Below are positions 24,746 to 35,251 of a stretch of 64,000 nt of DNA, piece by piece. Made by a program: the position numbers and the translations under genes. Numbering within the stretch: position 1 is the first letter of the stretch; each line of letters opens with the position of its first letter. This DNA is from Sphingomonas sp. M1-B02 (GTDB lineage Bacteria; Pseudomonadota; Alphaproteobacteria; Sphingomonadales; Sphingomonadaceae). The notes under the pieces are model-generated. The model was not told where the DNA came from. It made no database searches and was given only the letters and a program-made list of their open reading frames with translations. The stretch spans positions 930,001 to 994,000 of the forward strand of contig NZ_CP110679.1 of NCBI RefSeq assembly GCF_026167525.1, in the 5' to 3' direction.

Positions 24746-25927
24746 ATGGCTTTGCTCCCCGTCGAAGAAGCGCAATCCAGGCTCCTGGCGCTGGGCGCCC
24801 CGCTCGAGGCTGAACGCGTCGCGCTTTCCCAGGCAGCCGGCCGCTGGGCGGCTGAGGACGTCATCGCCCTGCGCACCCAGCCCAGCGCCGACCTTTCGGC
24901 GATGGACGGCTATGCGATCCGATTCGCCGACATGCCCGGCCCCTGGACCGTGATCGGCGAGAGTGCCGCGGGGCGCGCCTTTGCTGGTATCGTGGCGTCG
25001 GGCCAGGCCACCCGTATCTTTACCGGCGCGCCGCTGCCCGCGGGGTCGGACACCGTCCTGATCCAGGAAGAGGCATCGCGCGAGGGCGAGGCGCTCGCGC
25101 TCGCCGGCGAAGGCCCGGCACGGCTTGGCCGCAACGTTCGCCGCCGCGGGCTCGACTTCGCCGAGGGCGACCCGCTGATCCGCGCCGGTGAGCGTCTCAC
25201 CCCCGCGCGTCTCGCCGTCGCCGGTTCCGCCGGCCACGGCAGGGTGCTGGTTCGCCGCAGGGTCCGTGTCGCGATCGCCGCCACCGGCGACGAACTCGTA
25301 CCCCCCGGCGCACCCGTTGCCGACGCCCAATTGCCCGAGACCAATCGGCTGATGCTCGCAGCCCAGCTCGCCGACCTGCCGGTCGAAATTCTCGATCTCG
25401 GCATTCTTCCGGACAAAGCCGACGCGCTGGAGGCCGCTTTCCGGGCCGTCCGTGCCGATCTGCTCGTCACCAGCGGCGGCGCCTCGGTCGGCGATCACGA
25501 TCTCGTCCGCCCCGCCCTCGAAGCCGCCGGCGGCGCGGTCCACTTCTGGCGCGTCGCACTCCGCCCGGGCAAGCCGATGATGGCGGGCAGGCTCGGAAAG
25601 ACGCTCGTCGTCGGCCTCCCCGGCAACCCCGTCTCGGCCTTCGTCACCACCCTTTTGTTCGTGCGCCCTTTGGTCGCCCTTCTCTCCGGCGCCGCCGATC
25701 CGCTGCCGCGCACCCGCGCGACGCCGCTCGGCGAGCCCCTCCCGGCCAACGATCACCGCACCGATTACCTCCGCGCCGAACTGCGCGACGGCCGCGCCTT
25801 CGCCTCGACGATCCAGGACAGTTCGATGCTCCGCACCCTCGCGCGCGCCCGGTGCCTCATTCTGCGTCCGCCGCATGCTCCGGCCGCGAATCCCGGCGAC
25901 TCGGTGCAAATCCTCGACATCGCTTGA
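24746..25927 (+). CDS. moeA: Molybdopterin molybdenumtransferase
   Basis: Inserts molybdate into adenylylated molybdopterin. The 393-residue protein shows PSADLSAMDGYAIR (46-59), IFTGAPLPAGSDTV (91-104), the MoeA/MogA-type domain with AATGDELVPPG, TSGGASVGDHD (about 242-252) and LPGNPVSAFVT (about 292-302), and a C-terminal barrel domain. Start ATG at 24746 follows the PilZ gene by 42 bases, and it runs into the lexA promoter at its 3' end. Confidence 0.95.
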   Translation: MALLPVEEAQSRLLALGAPLEAERVALSQAAGRWAAEDVIALRTQPSADLSAMDGYAIRFADMPGPWTVIGESAAGRAFAGIVASGQATRIFTGAPLPAGSDTVLIQEEASREGEALALAGEGPARLGRNVRRRGLDFAEGDPLIRAGERLTPARLAVAGSAGHGRVLVRRRVRVAIAATGDELVPPGAPVADAQLPETNRLMLAAQLADLPVEILDLGILPDKADALEAAFRAVRADLLVTSGGASVGDHDLVRPALEAAGGAVHFWRVALRPGKPMMAGRLGKTLVVGLPGNPVSAFVTTLLFVRPLVALLSGAADPLPRTRATPLGEPLPANDHRTDYLRAELRDGRAFASTIQDSSMLRTLARARCLILRPPHAPAANPGDSVQILDIA

Positions 25928-25951
25928 CATGGGCGCGGAACATTGCATAAA
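25924..25951 (+). promoter_or_regulatory. lexA promoter
   Basis: TTGACA (25924-25929) and CATAAA (25946-25951), 16 bases apart, form a good vegetative promoter 33 bases upstream of the lexA start. The -35 box overlaps the moeA stop codon. Confidence 0.75.
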
Positions 25952-25952
25952 C

Positions 25953-25967
25953 GTTCCCAGTCTGTTC
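25953..25967 (+). promoter_or_regulatory. LexA-binding site (SOS box)
   Basis: GTTC (25953-25956), seven bases, GTTC (25964-25967) is an exact match to the direct-repeat LexA operator known in alphaproteobacteria. It lies immediately after the -10 box, where bound LexA would block its own transcription. Confidence 0.9.
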
Positions 25968-25983
25968 TGGACGGAGGAACCGC

Positions 25984-26658
25984 ATGCTTACGCGCAAGCA
26001 GCACGAGCTGATCTGCTTCATCAACGATCGTCTGAACGAGACCGGCGTGTCGCCCTCGTTCGAGGAGATGAAGGAGGCGCTCGATCTCAAGTCCAAGTCG
26101 GGCGTGCACCGCCTGATCAGCGCACTCGAGGAACGTGAGTTCATCCGTCGCCTGCCCAATCGCGCCCGCGCACTCGAAGTGCTGCGCATGCCCGAGCGCG
26201 GCGACGCCAAGGTCGCCACTCCGGCCAAGGCTGACAAATCCACGCCACGTCCGTCGTCCTTGCCGTCGCCCGCCAACGATGTGGTCGAGATTCCGCTGCA
26301 CGGCCGGATCGCCGCGGGCACCCCGATCGAGGCGCTCGAAGGCTCGACGATGCTCCCCGTCCCCGCCGCTCTGCTCGGTTCGGGCGAACATTATGCGCTC
26401 GAAGTCGCCGGCGATTCGATGGTCGAGGCCGGCATCTTCGATGGCGATTTCGCGCTCATCCGCCGCACCGACGTCGCCCGCGACGGCGAGATCGTCGTGG
26501 CGTTGATCGACGATTCGGAAGCGACGCTCAAATATTTCCGCAAGGAAGGCGCGATGGTCCGGCTCGATCCGGCCAACCGCAGCTACGACGCCCAGCGCTA
26601 TCGCCCCGATCAGATCCGCGTCCAGGGCAAGCTCGCCGGGCTGCTCCGCCGCTACTGA
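25984..26658 (+). CDS. lexA: LexA repressor
   Basis: SOS-response repressor of 224 residues. The N-terminal winged helix ([19 protein letters not shown]...[16 protein letters not shown]) binds the operator. The cleavage site A111-G112 ([11 protein letters not shown]) is split on activation by RecA filaments, using catalytic Ser145 ([14 protein letters not shown]) and Lys183 (ATLKYF). A Pro-rich linker joins the domains. It is autoregulated through the SOS box at 25953-25967. Its last seven bases overlap the convergent metallo-beta-lactamase gene. Confidence 0.97.
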   Translation: MLTRKQHELICFINDRLNETGVSPSFEEMKEALDLKSKSGVHRLISALEEREFIRRLPNRARALEVLRMPERGDAKVATPAKADKSTPRPSSLPSPANDVVEIPLHGRIAAGTPIEALEGSTMLPVPAALLGSGEHYALEVAGDSMVEAGIFDGDFALIRRTDVARDGEIVVALIDDSEATLKYFRKEGAMVRLDPANRSYDAQRYRPDQIRVQGKLAGLLRRY

Positions 26659-27500
26659 GCCGCGGCGAGCTCGGCCTCGAACGCCGTCTCCGCCGCGGCG
26701 ATGCGCCGGGGCAGTTCGGTCGGGTCGACAAAGGCATTTGCATTGCCCGCTTCCTGCCTGGCCCGCTTCGTAGCCATGTCGAATGCGGCGGGGTGAAATG
26801 CCAGGAAGATGTCGGCCTGCAGGGTCCGCAGTTTGGCAAAGGTCGCGCTGAAATCGCTGGCCGCCGCGTCATAGCCCTTGCCGGGCGTCAGCGGCTGGCC
26901 CGCGACCGTGATGCTGCAGGCAAACAGCAGGTTCAGCGTGTCTGCGCCTGCCGGGACCGATGTCGTCCAGCTCGTGCAACCCTTGGTGTGCCCCGGGGTC
27001 AGCCGCGTGGTCAGCCTGTTCCCGCCCAAAGCGATCACCTCGCCATCGGCGATCACCTTGTCGACCTTCACCGGCGCGACTCGCTCCTGCTCGGGCCGAT
27101 AGTCCATCCACCCCGCCTCCAGCGCCGGCCGGTCCGCGGCGCTGGCATAGAGTTTGGCGCCGGTCCGCCGCTTCAGTGCGGCAAGCCCGCCGCTATGGTC
27201 CCAATGGGCATGGTTGATCAGCAATATCTTCACGTCGCGCAGCTTGAATCCGAGCGTCTCGATATTCGCCGCGATCTGCGGCACGCTCTCCGCCATCGCC
27301 CCGTCGATCAGGATATGCCCGCGCGGCGAAGTGATCAGGAACGCCGACAGCCCCGCCGTCCCGACATAATAGACGTCGCCGACGATCCGGAACGGCGCCA
27401 TCGGCTGGTTCCACTCGGCCTTGATCTTCGCCCAGTCGTCCTGCGCCGCCGCCGGCCCCGCCAGCGCCGCCCCCAGCAGCAATGCCATCGATCGCATCAT
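26652..27500 (-). CDS. Subclass B3 metallo-beta-lactamase-like protein
   Basis: A 282-residue exported zinc hydrolase with signal peptide [20 protein letters not shown]. It carries the complete subclass B3 ligand set: H97, H99, D101, H102 in [11 protein letters not shown]171 in [12 protein letters not shown] and H236 in AFHPAAFDM. Trp replaces the usual Phe between His and Asp. [21 protein letters not shown] (48-68) is typical of B3 enzymes. The frame opens with two ATG codons after GGGAGAGCGACG. It overlaps comEC by four bases upstream and lexA by seven bases downstream, so it is probably cotranscribed with comEC. Activity on beta-lactams is likely from the family but not shown by sequence. 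Confidence 0.88.
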   Translation of the reverse strand: MMRSMALLLGAALAGPAAAQDDWAKIKAEWNQPMAPFRIVGDVYYVGTAGLSAFLITSPRGHILIDGAMAESVPQIAANIETLGFKLRDVKILLINHAHWDHSGGLAALKRRTGAKLYASAADRPALEAGWMDYRPEQERVAPVKVDKVIADGEVIALGGNRLTTRLTPGHTKGCTSWTTSVPAGADTLNLLFACSITVAGQPLTPGKGYDAAASDFSATFAKLRTLQADIFLAFHPAAFDMATKRARQEAGNANAFVDPTELPRRIAAAETAFEAELAAAQ

Positions 27501-29668
27501 CGTCGCTCTCCCGTTCGGGGCTGAAATGGCGGCTGCACGGTAAGCGGGTCAACCCAGGGATGCGATCCGCCGCTGCGCACGGTGCGCACCTCCCCGCTCG
27601 CAAAGGCGATCGCCACGCCCCCTGTCCTGGCCAGCGTCTCCCGATCGAGCTTGAGCCAGCGCGGCGTGCAGCCCGGCGGCAACCGCCGCTCGCTCACCAC
27701 CACGTCGACCAATCGGCACAAGGCGATCATCTCGGCCCAGGGCACCAGATACGCGCTCCGCGTCGCCGCCACCCGCCAGCGTCGCGCGCCCGATCGCACC
27801 TCGACCAGGCACAGATCACGGCTGCACCGCGCATCGGGCTGCTCGGCAAGCTCGGCCAATTGGTCCTCGGCGCCGCTATTCTCGCTCAGCATCGAGCGCG
27901 TATAGTCCCCCGCCCGCTCGCGCAGCAGCGCCATCCCGCCCCCGGCCACCCGGATCGCCAGATGCCGCCCGTCCCCCGTCACCAGCAGGTCCGGCGGTGG
28001 CGTCAGCATCGCCCAGACCAGGCCGATGGTCGCCGGCGCGACGCCCGCCCAGCGAACCCGCGTCCGCCAAAGCGCCACCCAAAGCCCGCCGCCGACCAGC
28101 AGCGCATAGGCGCCGCCCGGCATCGCCGGCAGCGCCGCGACGGCCCCCGGCGCCGAAGCGGTGGTGTGCGCCAACCACAGCAACAGATCGAGCGCCCGCG
28201 CCGTAAGCCACCAGACCGGCGCACCGAACCCCACTAGGTCGAGCGTCAAGGCGAGCGCCTCGAGCGGCATGATCACGAACGTCGTCAGCGGGATCGCAAC
28301 GATATTGGCCAGCGCCCCATACAGCCCGGCCTGGTGAAAGTGGAACAAGGCGATCGGCATCAGCGCGAGCTCGACCGCCACCCCCGTCAGCAGCAGCGAC
28401 CCGAGTCCGCGCAACAGCCGCCGCCCGAATCCGTCCCCCTCCTGCCGCGCGAACCAGCCCCGGACCCGCGGGCTCTCATGCAGCGCGACGATAGCCGTCA
28501 CCGCGGCGAAGCTAAGCTGGAAGCTCGGTCCCGCCAGCGCCTCGGGCCATAGCAGCAACACCAGAAGCGCCCCCGCCGCCACCAGCCGCAAGGTGATCGC
28601 CTCGCGTCCCAGGCTGAGCGCCAGCAGCACCAGCAGCGCCGCCACGCAGGATCGGATCGTCGGCACCTCGGCGCCGGTCAGCAGCGTATAGCCCACCGCC
28701 GCCAGCGCTCCCGCCCCAGCAGCCACCAGCGGCAGCCGCCAGCGCAGCGCCAGCGTCGGGCTCAGCGCCAGCAGCCGCAGCACCACCAGCATCGCCGCCG
28801 CGGTCACTGCGGTCACATGCAGCCCGCTCACCGAGAGCAGATGCGCCAGCCCCGATCGCTGCATCGCCTCGGCATCGGCATCGTCGATCGCGCCGCGGTC
28901 CCCCGTCGCCAGCGCGCTCGCAATGCCGCCCCCGCTACCGGGGATTTGCCCGTGGATATGCCCCGAAAGCCGCGCCCGCAGGTCCGATCCCGGCGGATCG
29001 CCGGCGCGCACCACCTCGATCGGCGCAAACCCCTTCCCCGTGGCCCCCAGCCCCATGAACCACGCCACCCGCGCGAAATCATAGGCACCCGGCACCGAAG
29101 GCGGAGGCGGCGGCATCAGCCGCGCGCGCAGCCGCACCACCGCCCCGCGCGCCAGCCCCTTCGGCGCGTCGGCCTCGGCCAGATTGACTCGAACGAGCGA
29201 AGGCAGGTCCGCCCGGCCCAAAGGCACCAGCGTGACCCGCACCATGTCCCGCGCCGGCAACGCCTCGACCCGTTCGACTCGCCCCGTTAGGCTCACCACC
29301 GCCGGCCGCGCCAGCACCGGCGCCGCCACCCGCTCCGCGCGCCACCAGACCAGCAGGCACCCCGCCGCCATCGCCAGCCCGGCGATCGCCACCACGCGCG
29401 CCGCCCGCCCCGCCCCCGATGCCGCCACCCCGACCAGCCCGATCGCGCCCCCGCCTGCGATGAACCCGATCCAGCGCCCCGCATCGGGCAGCAGGAACCA
29501 GGCGACGATTCCCGCCCCGAGCATCACCGGCAGCCACAGCACCAATTGTTCGCGCTCGGCCTCCAGCCAGCGCTCGACCTTGTCCCGAAACTGGCGAAAA
29601 GCGCCCCCCGCCCCCATTTGTAGGGAGGAAAACCCCGTGCTAGGGGCCTCGGCGGCTGAGCTGGCCAT
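27497..29668 (-). CDS. comEC: ComEC/Rec2 family competence protein
   Basis: Inner-membrane channel protein of 723 residues that moves single-stranded DNA into the cytoplasm during transformation. After two N-terminal helices there is an OB-like DUF4131 region ([21 protein letters not shown]), then the competence domain with [20 protein letters not shown] (about 275-294) and many helices. The C-terminal part (from about 575) resembles a degenerate metallo-hydrolase domain, lacking the HxHxDH motif. The start is ATG 29668 or ATG 29617; neither has a clear ribosome-binding site. Its 5' end overlaps or abuts the divergent gltX start, and it overlaps the beta-lactamase gene downstream. Confidence 0.88.
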   Translation of the reverse strand: MASSAAEAPSTGFSSLQMGAGGAFRQFRDKVERWLEAEREQLVLWLPVMLGAGIVAWFLLPDAGRWIGFIAGGGAIGLVGVAASGAGRAARVVAIAGLAMAAGCLLVWWRAERVAAPVLARPAVVSLTGRVERVEALPARDMVRVTLVPLGRADLPSLVRVNLAEADAPKGLARGAVVRLRARLMPPPPPSVPGAYDFARVAWFMGLGATGKGFAPIEVVRAGDPPGSDLRARLSGHIHGQIPGSGGGIASALATGDRGAIDDADAEAMQRSGLAHLLSVSGLHVTAVTAAAMLVVLRLLALSPTLALRWRLPLVAAGAGALAAVGYTLLTGAEVPTIRSCVAALLVLLALSLGREAITLRLVAAGALLVLLLWPEALAGPSFQLSFAAVTAIVALHESPRVRGWFARQEGDGFGRRLLRGLGSLLLTGVAVELALMPIALFHFHQAGLYGALANIVAIPLTTFVIMPLEALALTLDLVGFGAPVWWLTARALDLLLWLAHTTASAPGAVAALPAMPGGAYALLVGGGLWVALWRTRVRWAGVAPATIGLVWAMLTPPPDLLVTGDGRHLAIRVAGGGMALLRERAGDYTRSMLSENSGAEDQLAELAEQPDARCSRDLCLVEVRSGARRWRVAATRSAYLVPWAEMIALCRLVDVVVSERRLPPGCTPRWLKLDRETLARTGGVAIAFASGEVRTVRSGGSHPWVDPLTVQPPFQPRTGERR

Positions 29669-31139
29669 CGATCACATAGTCTGGGAGCAAGCGCGGTTGG
29701 GCGCAACATCTGATGCCGGCGCCAAGCCGGTCGTAACCCGTTTCGCGCCGTCCCCCACGGGCTTCCTCCACATCGGCGGCGCGCGCACCGCTTTGTTCAA
29801 CCTGCTGTTCGCCCGCCACCATGGCGGCAAGTTCCTGCTGCGGATCGAGGACACCGATCGCGCCCGCTCCACCGAGCCGGCGATCGCCGCGATCCTCGAC
29901 GGCATGACCTGGCTCGGCCTCGATTGGGACGGCGACGTCGTCTATCAATTCTCGCGCGCCGCGCGCCATGCCGAGGTCGCGCACCAGATGCTAGCGGGCG
30001 GCCACGCCTATAAATGCTTCGCCACCGCCGAGGAGCTCGAGGCAATGCGCGCCGGACAGCGCGCCAACAAGCAGCCGCTGCGCTATGACGGCCGCTGGCG
30101 CGATCGCGACGCGAGCGAAGCCCCCGCCGATGCGCCCTTCGTCGTTCGCCTGCGCGCGCCGAAGGAAGGCAGCGTCACGATCGACGATAAGGTCCAGGGT
30201 TCGGTCACCGTCGCCAATGCCGAGCTTGACGACATGGTCCTGCTCCGCTCGGACGGCACCCCGACCTATATGCTCGCGGTGGTGGTGGACGATCATGACA
30301 TGGGCGTCACCCATGTCATCCGCGGCGACGATCATCTCAACAACGCCTTCCGCCAGCTGCCGATCTACCACGCGATGGACGCGATCGAGGGCGGCTGGGA
30401 CGCGCCCGAATATGCGCATATCCCGCTGATCCACGGCAGCGACGGCGCGAAGCTCTCGAAGCGCCACGGCGCGCTCGGCGTCGATGCCTATCGCGACGAG
30501 ATGGGCATCCTCCCCGAAGCGCTCTCCAACTATCTCCTCCGCTTGGGCTGGGGCCATGGCGACGACGAGTTCATCAGCCGCGAACAGGCAATCGAGTGGT
30601 TCACGCTCGCGGGGGTCGGCAAATCGCCGTCGCGCTTCGATTTGAAGAAGCTCGAGAACCTCAACGGCCATTATATCCGCGCCACAGACGACGATCGCCT
30701 GGCCGCTCTGGTCGCGCCTTTGCTCGCCTTCGAACCCACCCCGGACCAGCGCGATCTTCTGCGCCGCAGCATGGCCGCGCTGAAGCCGCGCGCCGCGAAT
30801 CTCATCGAGTTGGCCGAAGCGTCGATGTTTCTCTTTCGCACGCGCCCACTGATATTGGACGAAGGCGGCGCGGCTCTGCTAGAGGGCGACGCGCGGGCAC
30901 TCCTTGCCCGGGTGCATGCGGCGCTTGACGGGGCTGCGACCTGGGATACGGAGACGCTCGAAGCGGCGGTTCGCGCCGTGGCGGACGATGCGGGAGTCAA
31001 GCTCGGAGCCGCTGCGCAGCCTTTGCGCGCAGCGTTGACGGGCAAGCGGACCTCTCCGGGCATCTTCGACGTTCTGGCGCTGCTGGGACGGGAAGAGAGC
31101 CTGGCTCGCATCGCCGATCAGATGACCCAGCCCGCCTGA
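29637..31139 (+). CDS. gltX: Glutamyl-tRNA synthetase
   Basis: Charges tRNA-Glu, and probably tRNA-Gln in organisms using the amidotransferase route. The 500-residue frame has the class I motifs [21 protein letters not shown] (35-55, HIGH motif as HIGG) and KLSKRHG (272-278, KMSKS motif). The first 30 residues before KPVVTRF are an extension compared with relatives. GTG 29637 is chosen because GGGAGG lies eight bases upstream; TTG 29697, with a weaker site, would give a more usual N-terminus. gltA follows after 25 bases. Confidence 0.93.
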   Translation: MLGASAAELAIDHIVWEQARLGATSDAGAKPVVTRFAPSPTGFLHIGGARTALFNLLFARHHGGKFLLRIEDTDRARSTEPAIAAILDGMTWLGLDWDGDVVYQFSRAARHAEVAHQMLAGGHAYKCFATAEELEAMRAGQRANKQPLRYDGRWRDRDASEAPADAPFVVRLRAPKEGSVTIDDKVQGSVTVANAELDDMVLLRSDGTPTYMLAVVVDDHDMGVTHVIRGDDHLNNAFRQLPIYHAMDAIEGGWDAPEYAHIPLIHGSDGAKLSKRHGALGVDAYRDEMGILPEALSNYLLRLGWGHGDDEFISREQAIEWFTLAGVGKSPSRFDLKKLENLNGHYIRATDDDRLAALVAPLLAFEPTPDQRDLLRRSMAALKPRAANLIELAEASMFLFRTRPLILDEGGAALLEGDARALLARVHAALDGAATWDTETLEAAVRAVADDAGVKLGAAAQPLRAALTGKRTSPGIFDVLALLGREESLARIADQMTQPA

Positions 31140-31164
31140 GTCGGGCCAGACAAGGACGATTTTT

Positions 31165-32448
31165 ATGAGCGATACTGCGAAGCTGCAGGTTCCGGGCAAG
31201 GACGTCGATTTTGCGGTCCTGAACGGCAGCGTCGGCCCCGATGTGGTCGATATCCGCAAGCTCTACGCGCAGACCGGCATGTTCACCTATGATCCGGGCT
31301 TCACCTCCACCGCCTCGTGTGAATCCGGGCTGACCTATATCGACGGCGACGAGGGCGTATTGCTCCATCGCGGCTATCCGATCGGCCAGCTCGCCGAACA
31401 TTCGAGCTTCATGGAAGTCTCCTATCTGCTCCTCAACGGCGAGTTGCCAACCGCGGACGAGCTCGACAAGTTCAGCTACACGATCACCCGCCACACGATG
31501 CTCCACGAGCAGCTCGCGACCTTCTATCGCGGGTTCCGCCGCGATGCGCATCCGATGGCTGTTATGTGCGGCGTCGCCGGCGCGCTTTCGGCTTTCTATC
31601 ACGATTCGACCGACATTACCGATCCGACTCAGCGGATGATCGCCAGCCACCGGCTGATCGCCAAGATGCCGACGATCGCGGCGATGGCGTACAAATACAG
31701 CATCGGCCAGCCGTTCCTCTATCCGCAGAACGACCTGTCCTACACCGGCAACTTCCTGCGCATGACCTTCGGCGTCCCCGCTGAGGAATATGTCGTGAAC
31801 CCGGTGATCGAGCGCGCGCTCGACCGTATCTTCATCCTCCACGCCGATCATGAGCAGAACGCGTCGACCTCGACCGTGCGGCTCGCCGGCTCGTCGGGCG
31901 CGAACCCCTTCGCCTGCATCGCGGCGGGCATCGCCTGCCTGTGGGGTCCGGCGCATGGCGGCGCCAACGAAGCCGCGCTCAACATGCTGCACGAGATCGG
32001 CACCCCCGATCGCATCCCGGAATTCATCGCCCGCGCCAAGGACAAGAATGATCCGTTCCGCCTGATGGGCTTCGGCCACCGCGTCTACAAGAATTACGAT
32101 CCCCGCGCGACGGTGATGCAGAAGACCGTCCGCGAAGTGTTCAAGGAATTGAACGTCTCCGATCCCGTCTTCGAAGTCGCGCTGCAGCTCGAGGAAATGG
32201 CGCTCAAGGATCCTTACTTCGTCGAGAAGAAGCTGTTCCCGAACGTCGATTTCTATTCGGGCGTGATCCTCTCGGCGATCGGCTTCCCGACGACGATGTT
32301 CACCGCGCTCTTCGCGCTCGCCCGCACCGTCGGCTGGGTTGCGCAGTGGAACGAGATGATTTCGGATCCCGAGCAGAAGATCGGCCGCCCGCGCCAGCTT
32401 TACACCGGCCCGACGCAGCGCGATTATGTGAGCGTCGACAAGCGCTGA
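31165..32448 (+). CDS. gltA: Citrate synthase
   Basis: Condenses oxaloacetate with acetyl-CoA, the first step of the TCA cycle. The 427-residue protein is the large hexameric type I form: [31 protein letters not shown] near the N-terminus, the substrate His in [13 protein letters not shown] (about 259-271), [15 protein letters not shown] (about 301-315) with the second catalytic His, and the catalytic Asp in NVDFYSGV. It lies 25 bases after gltX, so the two are likely cotranscribed. Confidence 0.97.
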   Translation: MSDTAKLQVPGKDVDFAVLNGSVGPDVVDIRKLYAQTGMFTYDPGFTSTASCESGLTYIDGDEGVLLHRGYPIGQLAEHSSFMEVSYLLLNGELPTADELDKFSYTITRHTMLHEQLATFYRGFRRDAHPMAVMCGVAGALSAFYHDSTDITDPTQRMIASHRLIAKMPTIAAMAYKYSIGQPFLYPQNDLSYTGNFLRMTFGVPAEEYVVNPVIERALDRIFILHADHEQNASTSTVRLAGSSGANPFACIAAGIACLWGPAHGGANEAALNMLHEIGTPDRIPEFIARAKDKNDPFRLMGFGHRVYKNYDPRATVMQKTVREVFKELNVSDPVFEVALQLEEMALKDPYFVEKKLFPNVDFYSGVILSAIGFPTTMFTALFALARTVGWVAQWNEMISDPEQKIGRPRQLYTGPTQRDYVSVDKR

Positions 32449-32477
32449 ACCCCGATCCGCCGGGCGAGGAGAAGAGC

Positions 32478-32684
32478 ATGATCAGAACCCTGCTCCTCCT
32501 CGCCGGCATCCTCGCTTTCCTGTTCGGCATACTGTTCCTGCTCCAGGGGCTCGGCGTGATTCGCTGGCCGCTGTCGAGCATGATGATCGACAATCAGGTC
32601 TGGGTAGTTCGTGGCGGCGTGCTGGCCCTGCTGGGCGCAGTCCTGGTGGCCGGCACGCGGCTCCTGCCGTCGCGCCGACGCTGA
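32478..32684 (+). CDS. Small two-helix membrane protein
   Basis: A 68-residue hypothetical protein with two membrane helices, LLLLAGILAFLFGILFLLQGLGV (5-27) and WVVRGGVLALLGAVLVAGTRLL (42-63), and a basic C-terminus (PSRRR). The ATG at 32478 follows GGAGAAGAGC. It starts 29 bases after gltA and ends six bases before the convergent kinase-like gene. No function known. Confidence 0.75.
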   Translation: MIRTLLLLAGILAFLFGILFLLQGLGVIRWPLSSMMIDNQVWVVRGGVLALLGAVLVAGTRLLPSRRR

Positions 32685-32690
32685 GCGAAG

Positions 32691-34097
32691 CTACGAGTCG
32701 TCCGTCCGGCGCCACGGCAGGGTGAACACGAAGCGCGCGCCCATCCCCGGTGCGCTGTCCACCGTCAGGTCGCCCCCCATCGCCCGCGCCAGCCTGCGCG
32801 CGATATAGAGCCCCAAACCACTGCCGCCCGGCTCGCTGGGATCGACTCGCCCGAACTTCTCGAAGATCTTCACCTGATCTTCCTTGGCGATGCCCTTGCC
32901 CTGATCCGCGACGATGACGTGCGCCATGCTGCCGTCGCGCTCGAGCCGGATCCACACCATCCCGCCCCGCGGCGAATAGCGCACCGCATTGCCGATCAGA
33001 TTGACCAATACCTGCAGCGCGCGGCGGAATTCGCCGGTCACCGGGAAGGTCTCCTCGATCGGCGGCTTGTCGATTCGAACGTCGGATTGGGCCGCGCGCA
33101 CCGCCAGCAGCCCGCCCGCGCGCCGGGCGACGTCGGCCAGATCGATCGGCTCCTGCAGCGTCGTGAAATCGTCGCGCTCGATCGCCTGCAGGTCGACCAG
33201 ATCGTCGACCAGGCCGAGCAGATGCCGCCCCGCATTGGCGATGTCGTTCGCATAATCGGCATAATCGGGCTTCACCGGCCCCTCGGTCTGCGCGCTGATG
33301 CTGTTGGCATTGGCGATGATCTTGCTCAGCGGCCCACGCAGCGCCCGATCGAGCCGCTGGCTGAACGAATCGGGAAAGCCGCCAAAGGGCGCCGCGAGCG
33401 GCGGCAGCGGCGCATCGGGCGTCGGTGCCGGCGCGGTGCCGTCGATCATCGTCGTCGCGCCGACAAAGCCCGCGAATCGCCCACCCGGATCGGTCCGCGG
33501 CGAAGCCCCCAGCCGCACCATCCGCCCGGTCCCGCGCAGCTCGGCCTTCTGCCCGTCGAAGCGCGCCTGCGCTGCCACTGCGGTCAGGATCGGCAGATTG
33601 CCGCTCTCGTCCTGCTCCAGGCTGAACAGCCGGGTCAGCGGCTGCCCCAGCATCGCGCTCGAATCGAATCCGTAGCGCGCACCCGCCTCGATCGAGAGGA
33701 AGGTGATCCGCAACGCCGCGTCGGTTTCCCAAAGCCAGTCGGCCGCCGATCGGAAGAAATCGCCCTCGCGCTCGGGCTCGCTTGCCGGCGCGCGCCATCC
33801 CGCGCGCGGCTTCCACCCGCTGACTTCGAGCCGCACGCCCTCGTCGGTCGGTTCGGCGCGGACCCACAGTTCCAGATCCTCGTCGCCGTCAGCGGCGATG
33901 ACGTTGCGCGAAATCGCAATCCCCAGCCGCCGCGCCAGCCGCGCGAGCGTCGCGATCTGCGGCACCGCCAGCGGCGCGCCCACCGCCCCGCCCGCGCGCT
34001 CGTTCAGCTCGATCAGCCGCGATTCGGCATCGGTCAGCCGCCCCTCGGGGTCGAGCCGGCCGATCGCGAGCGGCATCGCGGGATCGATGGCGTTCAT
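32691..34097 (-). CDS. PAS-containing histidine-kinase-like protein lacking the phospho-acceptor His
   Basis: A 468-residue soluble protein with no membrane helix. Residues 113-220 look like a PAS domain (FFRSAADWLWETDAALRITF...YGFDSSAMLGQPL). The dimerisation helix reads DRALRGPLSKIIANA (250-264): where functional kinases have S-H-E-L-R-x-P-L, Arg251 replaces the His. The ATPase domain is intact, with LVNLIGNAVRYSPRGG, DQGKGI and GGSGLGLYIARRL. It may be a pseudokinase or allosteric partner, as known for Caulobacter DivL, where Tyr replaces the His. It overlaps the DUF2336 gene by four bases (ATGA), so the two are translationally coupled. No response-regulator gene is nearby. Confidence 0.8.
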   Translation of the reverse strand: MNAIDPAMPLAIGRLDPEGRLTDAESRLIELNERAGGAVGAPLAVPQIATLARLARRLGIAISRNVIAADGDEDLELWVRAEPTDEGVRLEVSGWKPRAGWRAPASEPEREGDFFRSAADWLWETDAALRITFLSIEAGARYGFDSSAMLGQPLTRLFSLEQDESGNLPILTAVAAQARFDGQKAELRGTGRMVRLGASPRTDPGGRFAGFVGATTMIDGTAPAPTPDAPLPPLAAPFGGFPDSFSQRLDRALRGPLSKIIANANSISAQTEGPVKPDYADYANDIANAGRHLLGLVDDLVDLQAIERDDFTTLQEPIDLADVARRAGGLLAVRAAQSDVRIDKPPIEETFPVTGEFRRALQVLVNLIGNAVRYSPRGGMVWIRLERDGSMAHVIVADQGKGIAKEDQVKIFEKFGRVDPSEPGGSGLGLYIARRLARAMGGDLTVDSAPGMGARFVFTLPWRRTDDS

Positions 34098-35215
34098 TCG
34101 GAACCCTTCGCACGTTTCAGCGCCAGCACCGCGGCGCGATAGTCCGGGTCGAGCCGCAAAAGTCCCAACCCGTCGCGCGCCTCCCGGGCGTCGGTCGCGA
34201 CGACCGCATCGAGCAGGTCGGCGAAGATTTCGACGTCGCGCCGCGGATCGGCTTCGCACAGCGCATAGCCGATCCGGGCGATCGGTCCGCGGCCCAGCCC
34301 CAGCGCACGCAGCGCCAGCCACAGCCGCTCGCCGCCCGGATCGAGCGTGAGTTCGCGGCCCAGCACATAGTCCACGCCCAGGGCATGCGCGAGCAAGGCG
34401 ATGAACAGCGTCACGCGCCGGTCACCCAGCGCCTCGACCAGCATCTGCGGCAATTCCTGCGGCTGCGCGTCGATCGCCGCGGCAAAGCGCATCACCGCCG
34501 CCTCGAGCCGATCATGCTCGTCATAGGTCGCCAGGCTGCGCCGCGCGGCGTCGGTCAGGCATTGGTCGAGCAAGGCGAGCTGGCGGCCGGCCGAGGGTTC
34601 GAGACGCTCGCGCAATGCCGCCGCCACCCACCAGACCAGCCGGTGATGCAGCTCGGCAGGCAAGTCGGTGCGCAAAGGTTGTCCCGCTTCGGGACTCGGG
34701 CGACGCCGGCTTTCGGCGATCAGCACCGCCATCGCGCCTGCCGCGAGCACCCGATCGGGATGCTGGACGAATCGGTTGATCAGGCTGGGGCGCTCCGGAT
34801 CGTCGGGCGCCTGCATCGGCAATGCCGCCGCCACCGCCTCTTGCCGAACCCTGCCGAGCAATTCGGCCATCAGTTCGGGATCGTGCAGCAGGTCCGATTG
34901 CGAAAGCCGGGAGAGTATCTGCAGATTGCCGGGCCCGTTCAAGGCTCGCGCGAGGCCGCTTTCGCCCTTGCCGCTGAGCAATCGCGCGCCATGCTCGCGG
35001 ATTTCCGCCTCGACGCTGTGCACCATTTCGCGCACCAGAATGTCGAGCGACGATCGCGTCCGCTCGTCCAGCCGGGCCGAATCGGGCAGGAAGAAATCGG
35101 CGATCGCGACGTGCAATCCGCGCCAGGCGCGGTTTTCCGAAGCCGCCGCGCGGGCGAGCAGCTCCTGTGCGCTTATGGTCGCGCCACTGCGCAGGTCGAT
35201 GGGATTATCCGACAT
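34094..35215 (-). CDS. DUF2336 domain-containing protein
   Basis: A 373-residue alpha-helical, soluble protein. Its body is a series of short helical repeats rich in Leu, Ala and Arg, e.g. LLHDPELMAELLGRVRQEAVAAALPM and LADLLDAVVATDAREARDGLGLL, consistent with the HEAT-like DUF2336 family found widely in alphaproteobacteria. Function of the family is not established. Its stop codon overlaps the start of the kinase-like gene, and it begins 36 bases after the nucleotidyltransferase-like membrane gene, so it is in the same transcript. A role in partnering with the pseudo-kinase is inference from coupling. Confidence 0.75.
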   Translation of the reverse strand: MSDNPIDLRSGATISAQELLARAAASENRAWRGLHVAIADFFLPDSARLDERTRSSLDILVREMVHSVEAEIREHGARLLSGKGESGLARALNGPGNLQILSRLSQSDLLHDPELMAELLGRVRQEAVAAALPMQAPDDPERPSLINRFVQHPDRVLAAGAMAVLIAESRRRPSPEAGQPLRTDLPAELHHRLVWWVAAALRERLEPSAGRQLALLDQCLTDAARRSLATYDEHDRLEAAVMRFAAAIDAQPQELPQMLVEALGDRRVTLFIALLAHALGVDYVLGRELTLDPGGERLWLALRALGLGRGPIARIGYALCEADPRRDVEIFADLLDAVVATDAREARDGLGLLRLDPDYRAAVLALKRAKGSE

Positions 35216-35251
35216 CGAACTCTAACTAGCCGAACTGTCCTTAAGACGAGA

